The translations under genes and the position numbers were made by a program. From the NCBI RefSeq assembly GCF_902459665.1, contig NZ_CABPSL010000019.1:50985-114984 (forward strand): a stretch of DNA of 64,000 nt. Direction: 5' to 3'. Numbering within the stretch: the stretch's first letter is position 1; each line of letters opens with the position of its first letter. The notes under the pieces were generated by a model that was given only the letters and a program-made list of their open reading frames with translations, was not told the DNA's origin and ran no database searches. The DNA is from Pandoraea cepalis (GTDB taxonomy: Bacteria; Pseudomonadota; Gammaproteobacteria; Burkholderiales; Burkholderiaceae). Below are positions 56,879-64,000 of this stretch, piece after piece.

Positions 56879-58111
56879 ATGTCGAAGCTTTTGCGTCCCA
56901 CGATGCTTGCCGTGCTGGTGGCGAGCATCGTCAGTGTTACCGGTTGCTCCAGTTCGGGCGGCGGCAGCGGCGCCACGGCGAACACGCCGACCAACCCGTC
57001 GGACCCGACGAATCCCGTCACGCCGACCAACCCCACGAATCCGACCACGAGCAGCGCCGGTGTCGTCAGTTCGGTCGGCTCGGTGGTGAGCGCGCTCGGC
57101 AATCAGGTCGCCGGCACGACGGTGCCCGGCGTATCCACGCAAGCCACGCAGGGTTTCGGCGGCGCGCTCACGCAAACGGGTAATGCCGTCACGGACCTGG
57201 GCAAAGGCGTGGGTAGCGGACTGGGCCAGCTCGGCACGTCCGGCACGAACCCGGTCGGCACCACGCTCGCGAGCACGGGCGGTGTTGTGTCCGATCTCGG
57301 CAATGCCGGGGTATCGCTCGGCAGCGGCATTGCCGGCATCGGCAAGAGTGGCCCGCTGGCGAACACACCCATCGACACGCTCACGGGCGTGCTGGGCACC
57401 GCCGTCGCGACCGTTGGCCAGGGGGGCGTGCAAGGCGGTTCGGCACTCACTCAGGCACTGACGAGCGTCCCCGTCGTTCAAGCGACGACGGCCCTCTCGT
57501 CGGCCATCACACCGATCACCAATACGCTCACGACGACAACGCAGACGCTCGGCAACACCACCGGTCTGGGCACTCCGGCGGCCGGTCTGCTCGGCACACT
57601 GGGCGGCGCATTGAATTCGACCGGCGCGCAGGTCAAGGCGGCCGCACCGAACGCCGCTGTCGCAAGCCTTGGCAATCCGCTCATGGCGCTGGGCAACACC
57701 GTCACGAGTGCGGGCGGCCTGCTCTCAGGGACCACCAGCGCGACGCAACCGAATGCGCTCGGCAACGTGCTCGCCAACGTGGGGAACACCACGGTGACGC
57801 CGACCACGGCGAGCGGCAACAATCCGCTGGGCGCGCTCACCGGTTTGCTCGGCGGGCTGTCGAGTGCGACGGGCGCATCCGGCAGCAATCCATTGGGGGC
57901 CGTCACGGGCCTGCTGGGCGGTGTGACGAGTCTCTCGGGCGCCAGCGGCGGTGCTGGCACTGCGCTGGCCCCCGTGACGACGCTGCTGAACACGGTCACT
58001 GCGCCGCTTGCGACGCTGGCCAGCGTCGGTTCGGGTAGCACCAGCGGCACGGGCGGCGCAAGCGGCCTGCTCGCGCCGGTGACGGGACTGCTGGGCGGCG
58101 TGGCCAAATAA
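56879..58111 (+). CDS. Repeat-rich surface lipoprotein, paralogue 3
   Basis: 410 aa. Signal peptide with lipobox SVTGC, then a linker of Asn/Pro/Thr units (TNPSDPTNPVTPTNPTNPT). The shared core is closest to paralogue 2 (VVSALGNQV, TQGFGGALTQTGNAVTDLGKGV, NPVGTTLASTGGVVSDLGNAGVSLGSG). The end has about four loose NPLGALTGLLGGL-type units. AGGAG precedes ATG 56879. It follows the MarR-type gene by 40 bp and appears to be the last gene of the cluster. Confidence 0.85.
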   Translation: MSKLLRPTMLAVLVASIVSVTGCSSSGGGSGATANTPTNPSDPTNPVTPTNPTNPTTSSAGVVSSVGSVVSALGNQVAGTTVPGVSTQATQGFGGALTQTGNAVTDLGKGVGSGLGQLGTSGTNPVGTTLASTGGVVSDLGNAGVSLGSGIAGIGKSGPLANTPIDTLTGVLGTAVATVGQGGVQGGSALTQALTSVPVVQATTALSSAITPITNTLTTTTQTLGNTTGLGTPAAGLLGTLGGALNSTGAQVKAAAPNAAVASLGNPLMALGNTVTSAGGLLSGTTSATQPNALGNVLANVGNTTVTPTTASGNNPLGALTGLLGGLSSATGASGSNPLGAVTGLLGGVTSLSGASGGAGTALAPVTTLLNTVTAPLATLASVGSGSTSGTGGASGLLAPVTGLLGGVAK

Positions 58112-58225
58112 AGCTAGACGGAAGCGGGACAGTGACGAGACAGGGGATGGGAGAGTAGCGCGACGTACCTAAGCGTCGCAAGATCGCGAGAGGGGGAACG
58201 TCGGCGGGGTGCAGGCCCAATGACG

Positions 58226-58270
58226 ACGGCAAACCCGGACAGTGAAGCGACACTGGCCGGGCTTTGCCGT
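58226..58270 (+). promoter_or_regulatory. Long imperfect hairpin after the lipoprotein cluster
   Basis: Three stacked stems: ACGGCAAA/TTTGCCGT, CCCGG/CCGGG and CAGTG/CACTG with one bulged C and one mismatch, 6-nt loop. It lies 115 bp after the last lipoprotein stop in a 426-bp gap without a gene. It may be the 3' end of the cluster mRNA; no T run follows. Confidence 0.5.
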
Positions 58271-58413
58271 GTCTGGCGTCGAGCGGTCGCTCATTCCGAC
58301 AGACGGCTGTGAACGTGATCGAGGTCGTCGAGGTCGGCGATCTCATGACACGTTGCGGCCACCGCGCTGTGACGTTGTTGCGTGTTGCGTTAGCGTCGCG
58401 CTCGCACACCAAC

Positions 58414-58447
58414 AAAAAAGACCCGGACGAGTACTCGTCCGGGTCTT
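58414..58447 (-). terminator. Intrinsic terminator of the DUF2147 gene
   Basis: A perfect 30-bp palindrome (half AAGACCCGGACGAGT, 58418-58447) followed on the minus strand by a T run. It lies 91 bp after the DUF2147 stop and may also stop transcripts coming from the lipoprotein side. Confidence 0.88.
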
Positions 58448-58537
58448 CTTGCCTTGGGTGTCCTGCAGAATCTGCCTATGGCGCAGTGGCGGTGCAGAAG
58501 AATCGTAGCAACGACCCCGACGCGACGCCGACGCCGA

Positions 58538-59020
58538 TTACTGGTCTCGGATCCAGGTCTGCGTGCGACCGAGCAGCGAAATCCCGAGGTAGCCACGCAC
58601 GTCGAGTTTCTTGCCGCCGTCGATCACGGTGATCTTGCAGCTGTACTCCATGCCGTTTTCCGGATCGAGGATCTTGCCGCCGTCATACACTTCGCCGTCC
58701 TTGCGGATGCCGCGAATGATCTGCATGCCCAGCATCTTCTGTCCCTTGCGCGCGTCGGTGCAGGCCGTGCAGACACGCGCCGGATCGTCGTTTTCGCCAA
58801 GGCCCTTGGTGACGACGCCCACGTATTCACCGTCCTTTTCCGAGATCGTGACAAGCGCCTTCGGCTTGCCGGTATTGTCGTCGATGGTCTTCCATACGCC
58901 GACCGGCGACATGTCGTTGGACGCGATTGCCGCCTTGGCAACGCCACCCAACAATGCCACTGCAACGAGCGCGTGCGCCCCCAGACGTCGCCACGACGTC
59001 GCGTTCGAAATTTGCTTCAT
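58538..59020 (-). CDS. DUF2147 family exported protein
   Basis: 160 aa. A signal peptide (RRLGAHALVAVALLGGVAKAAIA) is followed by the DUF2147 domain: PVGVWKTIDDNTGKPKALVTI, then a CTAC pair in PARVCTACTDARKGQKMLGMQII, and WxGGKILDPENG-like DGGKILDPENGMEYSCKI. This family is periplasmic; its function is not established. ATG 59020 is chosen over 59029 because GGGAGG lies 9 nt upstream of it. Confidence 0.88.
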   Translation of the reverse strand: MKQISNATSWRRLGAHALVAVALLGGVAKAAIASNDMSPVGVWKTIDDNTGKPKALVTISEKDGEYVGVVTKGLGENDDPARVCTACTDARKGQKMLGMQIIRGIRKDGEVYDGGKILDPENGMEYSCKITVIDGGKKLDVRGYLGISLLGRTQTWIRDQ

Positions 59021-59196
59021 GATTGTCATCCTCCCGGATACGGAATTGATTGTCGTAGGACTCACGATAGCCGTCATCACCGCACCGCTACTCGCGCGAG
59101 TCGCTTTGCAGATTACGCCAAAGGCGTAACGCCGTGCTGAGGAAGTCCTCTAGCCGAAATCGCCGCGCGTGCCGAGCGCCCCGCCGCCGTCGACGA

Positions 59197-59847
59197 TTAC
59201 AACGGCGGCAAGGCAATCGCGGTCAGACGCCACTGCACGAGATTGCGTCGCGTCAGCGTGAACGTCACGATGCGCGTCGGACGGTCGCTGCGCGACACAT
59301 GGACAAGGAAATGATTGAAGTCCTGATACTCGGTCCGCGTGGTGGTACGCGGCGGTGTGTTGCCCGACGACGGCGACGCATCACCTGAGCGCGCGTCGGG
59401 CGGGTTGGCGGCATAGGGGTCGGCTGCGGCCGGCGGCGGCGCCGGCGGGGCGCTGCCCTGCGCCTGCGGTGCCGCATCGCGCGGCGCGGGTGCTCCGGGC
59501 GCTGGCGGCAATCCGGTGCTGTCACCCCGCAGCATGGCCGCCACCGCTTCCGGCGTGAGCAACGCCTCCACAACGCGATCCGACACCCACCCACCGAGCG
59601 CGAGGGCAAGGGCCCCGAAGGCGTTGCCACGCTGCTTGTCCATCTGACGAGAGAGTTCGTCGTGAAGACTCGTTTTCAGGCTTTCACGCACGGCCGGATA
59701 GTCGACGTACGACGACAGCGCCGTCGCATCGCGCGCATCGGCCGCGTCGCGCGCCCGCCACAACGTGTAATACGGCGTGCCGAAAAGTAGACCCAGCACG
59801 ACAACCAGTGCCCCGAGGGATATCGCGATCGTTGACCGCTTACGCAT
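59197..59847 (-). CDS. DUF2939 family membrane-anchored protein
   Basis: 216 aa. An N-terminal membrane anchor (TIAISLGALVVVLGLLFG) is followed by the DUF2939 hallmark TPYYTLWRARDAADARDATALSSYVDYPAVRESLKTSL. A Pro/Ala-rich linker (about residues 110-165) separates it from a conserved C-terminal segment (YQDFNHFLVHVSR...TLTRRNLVQWRLTAIALP). Probably anchored in the inner membrane and facing the periplasm. Function unknown. Confidence 0.83.
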   Translation of the reverse strand: MRKRSTIAISLGALVVVLGLLFGTPYYTLWRARDAADARDATALSSYVDYPAVRESLKTSLHDELSRQMDKQRGNAFGALALALGGWVSDRVVEALLTPEAVAAMLRGDSTGLPPAPGAPAPRDAAPQAQGSAPPAPPPAAADPYAANPPDARSGDASPSSGNTPPRTTTRTEYQDFNHFLVHVSRSDRPTRIVTFTLTRRNLVQWRLTAIALPPL

Positions 59848-60066
59848 GGCAAAACTCCGTCAATCAAACTGCGCATAGTAGGCGACGTACTGCCACTCTC
59901 CCCTGCTGGCTTACATTGCTTTACAAATCTTTACAGCAAGCGACGCCGCGCCCTTTTACTCTGGAAACGTGGCCGCAAATACGTGACACGTTCCGGCGCT
60001 CGCCCACTCGGCAGAGCATGGTACGTGCAGGGTACGCGGCAGTTCAACCGACAAGGAGGTGGCACC

Positions 60067-60393
60067 ATGCGGCTCACCCGACTTGTCCGGATGACGTGTT
60101 GCGTCATGCTGGCCGTCACCGCCCTGGGCGCAACGGCACATCCGTGGTCGAACAGCCGGTTTTTCCAGAGTTGGTTTGCACAGGGCGCCGAGCGCCCCGA
60201 CGGACGCGGCAATCACCGCGGCGGCGCACGGCCTGAACCGTCACGGCCGCCGCCTCAGGCCGTACGGCCGCAGGGCGACTTGCGCGGCGACATCTACAAC
60301 CATCTGCGCGAACAGCGGCAAGCACCCCCGCCACCGCCCGCCGACGCCCCGCGTGGGCGCGATCATGGCGATCGCGGCACGCGTTCACGCTGA
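60067..60393 (+). CDS. Small secreted Arg/Pro-rich protein, unknown function
   Basis: 108 aa. A signal peptide (LVRMTCCVMLAVTALGATA, likely cut before HPWS) is followed by an Arg/Gly/Pro-rich, probably disordered chain (PPQAVRPQGDLRGDIYNHLREQRQAPPPPPADAP). AAGGAGGTG, a near-perfect Shine-Dalgarno, lies 5-8 nt before ATG 60067 and supports real translation. No family recognised. Divergent from the DUF2939 gene and convergent with zapE. Confidence 0.65.
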   Translation: MRLTRLVRMTCCVMLAVTALGATAHPWSNSRFFQSWFAQGAERPDGRGNHRGGARPEPSRPPPQAVRPQGDLRGDIYNHLREQRQAPPPPPADAPRGRDHGDRGTRSR

Positions 60394-60432
60394 ACGCAAA
60401 CCCGCGAGCGGTCTACACGCGGCGCGCAACGC

Positions 60433-61530
60433 TCAGGTGAGCGACGTATCCACCACGCGACGCGGGGCTTCAAGATATTCCAATGACTGCATCTCCACCA
60501 GACGCGACACCGTCCGAGCAAACTCGTTAGCGAGCGTGCCCTCCACGTACAACTCCTCGGGCGCGACTTCCGCCGACATCAGCAGCTTGACCTTGTGGTC
60601 GTAGAAAACGTCGACGAGCCATGTGAAGCGGCGCGCCTCCGACGCCATGCGCGGCGTCATCTTCGGCACGTCCGATAGCACGACGGTGTGGAAGCGGTTG
60701 GCCAGTTCGAGATAGTCGTTCTGCGAACGTGGGCCCCCGCACAACATATGGAAGTTGAACCACACCACGCCGCCCGCGCGACGCAGGGCCTTCAGCTCGC
60801 GCTGCTCGATATGCAGCACCGGGCTCTCGTCGGGAACCCCGGCGATCTCGGCAAACGCCGCACGCAGCGCTCGATTCGCCTCGTTGCCAAGGGGATAGTG
60901 ATAGACCTGCACCTGCGCCAGCGTGCGGCGTCGATAGTCGATGCCGGCGTCGACATTGAGCACGTCGAGCTTCTCTTCGAGCAGCCGGATCGCGGGCAGC
61001 ACGCGATCACGATGCAAACCGTCCGGGTACAGCGTGTCGGGACGATAGTTCGACGTCATCACGAACTGCACGCCGTTCTTGAACAGCTCGGCAAGCAGGC
61101 GGTGAAGGATCATGGCGTCGGCCACGTCGGAGACGTGGAATTCGTCGAAGCAGATCAGGCGATACCGCTTGGCGATGCGTTTGGCCAATTCGTCGAGCGG
61201 ATCGGGCTGCCCCTTGAGCGCCTGCAACTGATGATGTACCTCACGCATGAACTCGTGGAAATGCAGACGCGTCTTGCGCTGCAGCGGCACCACCGAGTAG
61301 AAGCTGTCCATCAGGAAGCTCTTGCCACGGCCCACCCCGCCCCACAGATACACGCCCTTGGGCAGATCGGGATGCACGAGCCACTTCTTGAGGGTGCTCG
61401 AACGCCTGGCCTTGTATGCCGCCCATTCGTCGTAGCACTGTTGCAGACGCTCGACGGCGCGCTCCTGCGCCTCATCGGGCTCGTAGCCGCGCGCGGCCAG
61501 CTCCTGTTGATAGTATTCGCGAACGTTCAT
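60433..61530 (-). CDS. zapE: Cell division protein ZapE (AFG1-like ATPase)
   Basis: 365-aa AAA+-type ATPase that in Escherichia coli associates with the Z ring under stress. Walker A is LWGGVGRGKSFLMDSFY, Walker B is LICFDEFHVSDVADAMIL, and FVMTSNYRPDTLYPDGLHRDRVLPAI is the sensor region. ATG 61530 gives the usual MNVREYYQQEL start; the in-frame ATG at 61578 is less likely. It follows lpdA on the same strand, after a terminator. Confidence 0.93.
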   Translation of the reverse strand: MNVREYYQQELAARGYEPDEAQERAVERLQQCYDEWAAYKARRSSTLKKWLVHPDLPKGVYLWGGVGRGKSFLMDSFYSVVPLQRKTRLHFHEFMREVHHQLQALKGQPDPLDELAKRIAKRYRLICFDEFHVSDVADAMILHRLLAELFKNGVQFVMTSNYRPDTLYPDGLHRDRVLPAIRLLEEKLDVLNVDAGIDYRRRTLAQVQVYHYPLGNEANRALRAAFAEIAGVPDESPVLHIEQRELKALRRAGGVVWFNFHMLCGGPRSQNDYLELANRFHTVVLSDVPKMTPRMASEARRFTWLVDVFYDHKVKLLMSAEVAPEELYVEGTLANEFARTVSRLVEMQSLEYLEAPRRVVDTSLT

Positions 61531-61569
61531 GCGGTGCGGCGACCGGCCGGGGGGCAGAGGAAATCGGGG

Positions 61570-61599
61570 AAAAAACAAAGGCGAGTTGCCTCGCCTTTG
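61570..61599 (-). terminator. Intrinsic terminator after lpdA
   Basis: Perfect 10-bp stem CAAAGGCGAG/CTCGCCTTTG with a 4-nt loop; on the minus strand it is followed by a T run. Between lpdA and zapE. Confidence 0.88.
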
Positions 61600-61623
61600 A
61601 TCGTACTGTCAGCGTAAAGCGAC

Positions 61624-63051
61624 TTACTTGTTCAGCGCGCGCTTCTCGACATCGAGGGCGGCTTCACGCATCACTTCCGACAGCGACGGGTGCGGATGAC
61701 AGATACGGCCGATGTCTTCCGACGCCGCCTTGAACTCCATCGCCACCACGGCTTCGGCGATCAGGTCCGAAGCGTTCAGGCCGATCACGTGCACGCCGAG
61801 GATCTCGTCGGTCTTGGCATCGGCCAGCACCTTCACGAAACCGTCCGACGAGCCCATGCCCAGCGCACGGCCGTTGGCCGCGAACGGGAACTGACCCGGC
61901 TTGAACTCACGGCCTTCGGCCTTCAATTGCTGCTCGGTCTTGCCGACCCAGGCAATTTCCGGGGACGTGTAGATCACCCACGGAATGCAGTTGTAGTCGA
62001 TGTGCGGCTTCTGGCCAGCGATGACTTCCGCCACCAGCACGCCTTCGTCTTCGGCCTTGTGCGCGAGCATCGGGCCACGCACCACGTCGCCGATCGCGTA
62101 CACGTTCGGCAGCTTGGTACGGCAGTGGTCGTCCACCGGAATGAAGCCGCGCTCATCGGTCGCCAAACCAATGTTGCCCAGGCCGAGGTCATCGGTGTTC
62201 GGCACGCGGCCGACCGACACGATCAGACGATCGACGTCGAGCGTCTTGGCGTTGCCGTCCTTGTCCGTGTAGCTGATCGTGACGTTGTTCTTGCCGGTCT
62301 TGACCTCGCCGACCTTCACGCCGACGTTGATGTCCAGTCCCTGCTTCTTGAACTGCTTGGCCGCTTCCTTCGCAACGCCGGCATCGGCCGCCGCCAGGAA
62401 TTCCGGCATGGCTTCGAGCACGGTGACTTCGGCACCCAGACGGCGCCATACCGAACCCAGCTCCAGACCGATCACGCCGGCGCCGATCACGCCCAGCTTT
62501 TTCGGCACAGTGTCGAACGAGAGCGCACCTTCGTTATCCGAGATGAGCTTGTTGTCGACCGGCATGCCCGGCAGATGACGCGCCTTCGAACCGGTAGCGA
62601 TGATGATGTTCTTTGCCGTGACGGACTCCGCCTCGGCACCCTTCACATCGATCTGATAGCCGCCGTCGTTCTTGGCAATGATCGTGCCGTGACCCTTGAG
62701 CCACGTGATCTTGTTCTTCTTGAACAGGTATTCGATACCGCCCGTCATCTTGTCGACGATACCCTGCTTGCGCGAGAGCATCTTCTCGATGTCGATCTTG
62801 ACGTCCGACGTGGTGATACCGTGATCGGCCAGGTGATGACCGATCTTCTCGAACTCTTCCGACGAGGCGAGCAGCGCCTTCGACGGAATGCATCCGACGT
62901 TCAGGCAGGTCCCGCCGAGCACCATCTTGCCGGCCGGGTTGGTCCATTTCTCGACGCAAGCGACCGAGAAACCGAGTTGGGCAGCGCGGATGGCGGCAAT
63001 ATAACCACCGGGGCCGGCGCCGATTACGACTACATCAAATTCTTTTGCCAT
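61624..63051 (-). CDS. lpdA: Dihydrolipoyl dehydrogenase (E3)
   Basis: 475-aa FAD disulfide oxidoreductase that re-oxidises dihydrolipoamide of the 2-oxoglutarate dehydrogenase complex. FAD site [18 protein letters not shown], redox pair C49/C54 ([12 protein letters not shown]), NAD site [20 protein letters not shown], and the C-terminal [15 protein letters not shown] with the active His. It follows odhB by 99 bp with a very stable hairpin between them. The position makes it the OGDH-linked E3. Confidence 0.96.
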   Translation of the reverse strand: MAKEFDVVVIGAGPGGYIAAIRAAQLGFSVACVEKWTNPAGKMVLGGTCLNVGCIPSKALLASSEEFEKIGHHLADHGITTSDVKIDIEKMLSRKQGIVDKMTGGIEYLFKKNKITWLKGHGTIIAKNDGGYQIDVKGAEAESVTAKNIIIATGSKARHLPGMPVDNKLISDNEGALSFDTVPKKLGVIGAGVIGLELGSVWRRLGAEVTVLEAMPEFLAAADAGVAKEAAKQFKKQGLDINVGVKVGEVKTGKNNVTISYTDKDGNAKTLDVDRLIVSVGRVPNTDDLGLGNIGLATDERGFIPVDDHCRTKLPNVYAIGDVVRGPMLAHKAEDEGVLVAEVIAGQKPHIDYNCIPWVIYTSPEIAWVGKTEQQLKAEGREFKPGQFPFAANGRALGMGSSDGFVKVLADAKTDEILGVHVIGLNASDLIAEAVVAMEFKAASEDIGRICHPHPSLSEVMREAALDVEKRALNK

Positions 63052-63089
63052 TTTGATTGTGACTCACTGAAGGTAGACGGCAGGGGGAG

Positions 63090-63135
63090 GCGCGGCGCTG
63101 CCCGGCCATGCGAAGATGGCCGGGCAGCGCCGCGC
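63090..63135 (-). promoter_or_regulatory. Very stable hairpin between odhB and lpdA
   Basis: Perfect 20-bp inverted repeat around a 6-nt loop, GC-rich (each arm holds GGCGCTGCCCGGCCAT or its complement), with no T run. It starts 15 nt after the odhB stop and ends 39 nt before the lpdA start. Likely an mRNA stabiliser or processing site that sets the E2:E3 ratio. Confidence 0.65.
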
Positions 63136-63150
63136 AATGCGCGCTATCGC

Positions 63151-64000
63151 TTACAGGTCGAGCAGCAGGCGCGCCGGATCTTCCAGCGCTTCCTTCATGG
63201 CGACGAGGCTCAGCACGGCTTCGCGACCGTCGATGATACGGTGGTCGTAGCTCATGGCCAGGTAGTTCATCGGGCGAATGACGATCTCGCCGTTCTCCAC
63301 GACCGCGCGGTCCTTCGTGGCGTGCACGCCCAGAATGGCCGACTGCGGCGGGTTGATGATCGGGGTCGACAGCATCGAACCGAACACACCGCCGTTCGAG
63401 ATCGAGAACGTACCGCCGGTCATTTCTTCGATCGACAGCTTGCCGTCGGCCGCCTTCTTGCCGTATTCGGCGATCTTCTTCTCGATGTCGGCCAGGCTCA
63501 GCTGGTCGGCATTGCGCAGAATCGGCACCACCAGGCCACGCGGCGAACCGACCGCGATACCGATGTCGAAGTAGCCGTGGTAGACGATGTCGTTACCGTC
63601 GATCGAGGCGTTCACGGCCGGGTACTTCTTGAGCGCGTGGACCGCGGCCTTGACGAAGAACGACATGAAGCCCAGCTTCACGCCGTGCTCCTTCTCGAAC
63701 TTGTCCTTGTACTTGTTGCGCAGATCCATCACCGGCTTCATGTTGACCTCGTTGAACGTGGTCAGAATGGCGTTGGTCTGTTGCGATTGCAGCAGGCGCT
63801 CGGCGATACGGGCGCGCAGGCGCGACATCGGCACGCGCTGTTCCGGACGGCCTTCAAGCGACGTGTCGCGGCCCACCGAAGCGGCCACCGACGGCAGCGC
63901 GGCGCGCGGGGCCGGTGCCGGGATCGACGATGCGACGGCAGCCGGCTTGGCGCCCGCGGCCAGGGCGTCGCCCTTGGTCACGCGACCGTCGCGGCCCGAG
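63151..64000 (-). CDS. odhB: Dihydrolipoyllysine succinyltransferase OdhB (E2), 5' part missing
   Basis: About 283 residues are visible; the frame is open to the window edge, so the N-terminal lipoyl domain and part of the E3-binding domain lie outside. The visible part starts in the E3-binding domain ([10 protein letters not shown]), then an Ala/Pro linker and the catalytic core ([36 protein letters not shown]) with the active-site [13 protein letters not shown] near the end. This fits OGDH E2 (SucB). A GTG at 63981 is not a real start. lpdA follows. Confidence 0.94.
   Translation of the reverse strand, partial: SGRDGRVTKGDALAAGAKPAAVASSIPAPAPRAALPSVAASVGRDTSLEGRPEQRVPMSRLRARIAERLLQSQQTNAILTTFNEVNMKPVMDLRNKYKDKFEKEHGVKLGFMSFFVKAAVHALKKYPAVNASIDGNDIVYHGYFDIGIAVGSPRGLVVPILRNADQLSLADIEKKIAEYGKKAADGKLSIEEMTGGTFSISNGGVFGSMLSTPIINPPQSAILGVHATKDRAVVENGEIVIRPMNYLAMSYDHRIIDGREAVLSLVAMKEALEDPARLLLDL

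Noticed and set aside
53130..58111. Collagen-like proteins
   Set aside because: The Gly-rich repeats do not have Gly at every third residue; the pattern is PLAPVT-x-LL-xGLTG, so a collagen triple helix is not supported.

Overview
This 64-kb window is a gene-dense, GC-rich chromosomal segment of a betaproteobacterium. The gene set (phaC-phaA-phaB-phaR with a nearby bktB-type thiolase, a complete Tad/Flp pilus locus with a DUF3613 gene, DUF2968, ZapE, and an OdhB/Lpd pair) points to Burkholderiaceae. A Pandoraea-like organism is my best guess, made from family knowledge and not from any search. I saw no rRNA, tRNA, CRISPR array, insertion sequence or prophage.

Layout. 1-6.4 kb: an OxyR-type promoter drives ahpC-ahpD (peroxide defence); opposite to them lie ispD-ispF (isoprenoid synthesis), and mfd is divergent from ispD. 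6.5-13.3 kb: argE, an MHS-family transporter, a PLP dehydratase followed by an ornithine-cyclodeaminase-family enzyme, an isochorismatase-type hydrolase and a GlxA-type AraC regulator, all on the plus strand and suggestive of amino-acid catabolism. 13.4-19.4 kb: serB, then metC, bktB, kdgK and rimO on the minus strand. 19.6-24.6 kb: the polyhydroxybutyrate operon phaC-phaA-phaB-phaR behind a recognisable sigma-70 promoter. 24.6-36 kb: housekeeping genes (pgeF, rluD, bamD, a DinG/YoaA-type helicase, DUF465, tex, kup). 36.3-37 kb: a DUF2968 periplasmic protein.

37.5-51.9 kb, minus strand: a complete Tad pilus locus, flp1-flp2-tadV-tadE-cpaB-cpaC-tadZ-tadA-tadB-tadC-tadD-DUF3613-tadG, ending in a sigma-54 activator with a degenerate receiver domain. 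52-58.1 kb, plus strand: the most unusual part. A long AT-richer spacer carries a perfect 22-bp palindrome merged with three CGTAAC units at 12-bp spacing, and about 200 bp further on a consensus sigma-54 promoter. It leads into a small unknown ORF, three paralogous Gly/Thr/Val/Leu-rich lipoproteins (one with six 81-bp in-frame repeats) and a MarR-type regulator. I infer a sigma-54-controlled surface-lipoprotein system, divergent from the Tad pilus and possibly controlled by the activator at the far end of the Tad locus.

58.1-64 kb: DUF2147 and DUF2939 proteins, a small secreted protein, zapE, then lpdA and odhB of the 2-oxoglutarate dehydrogenase complex. odhB runs off the right edge.
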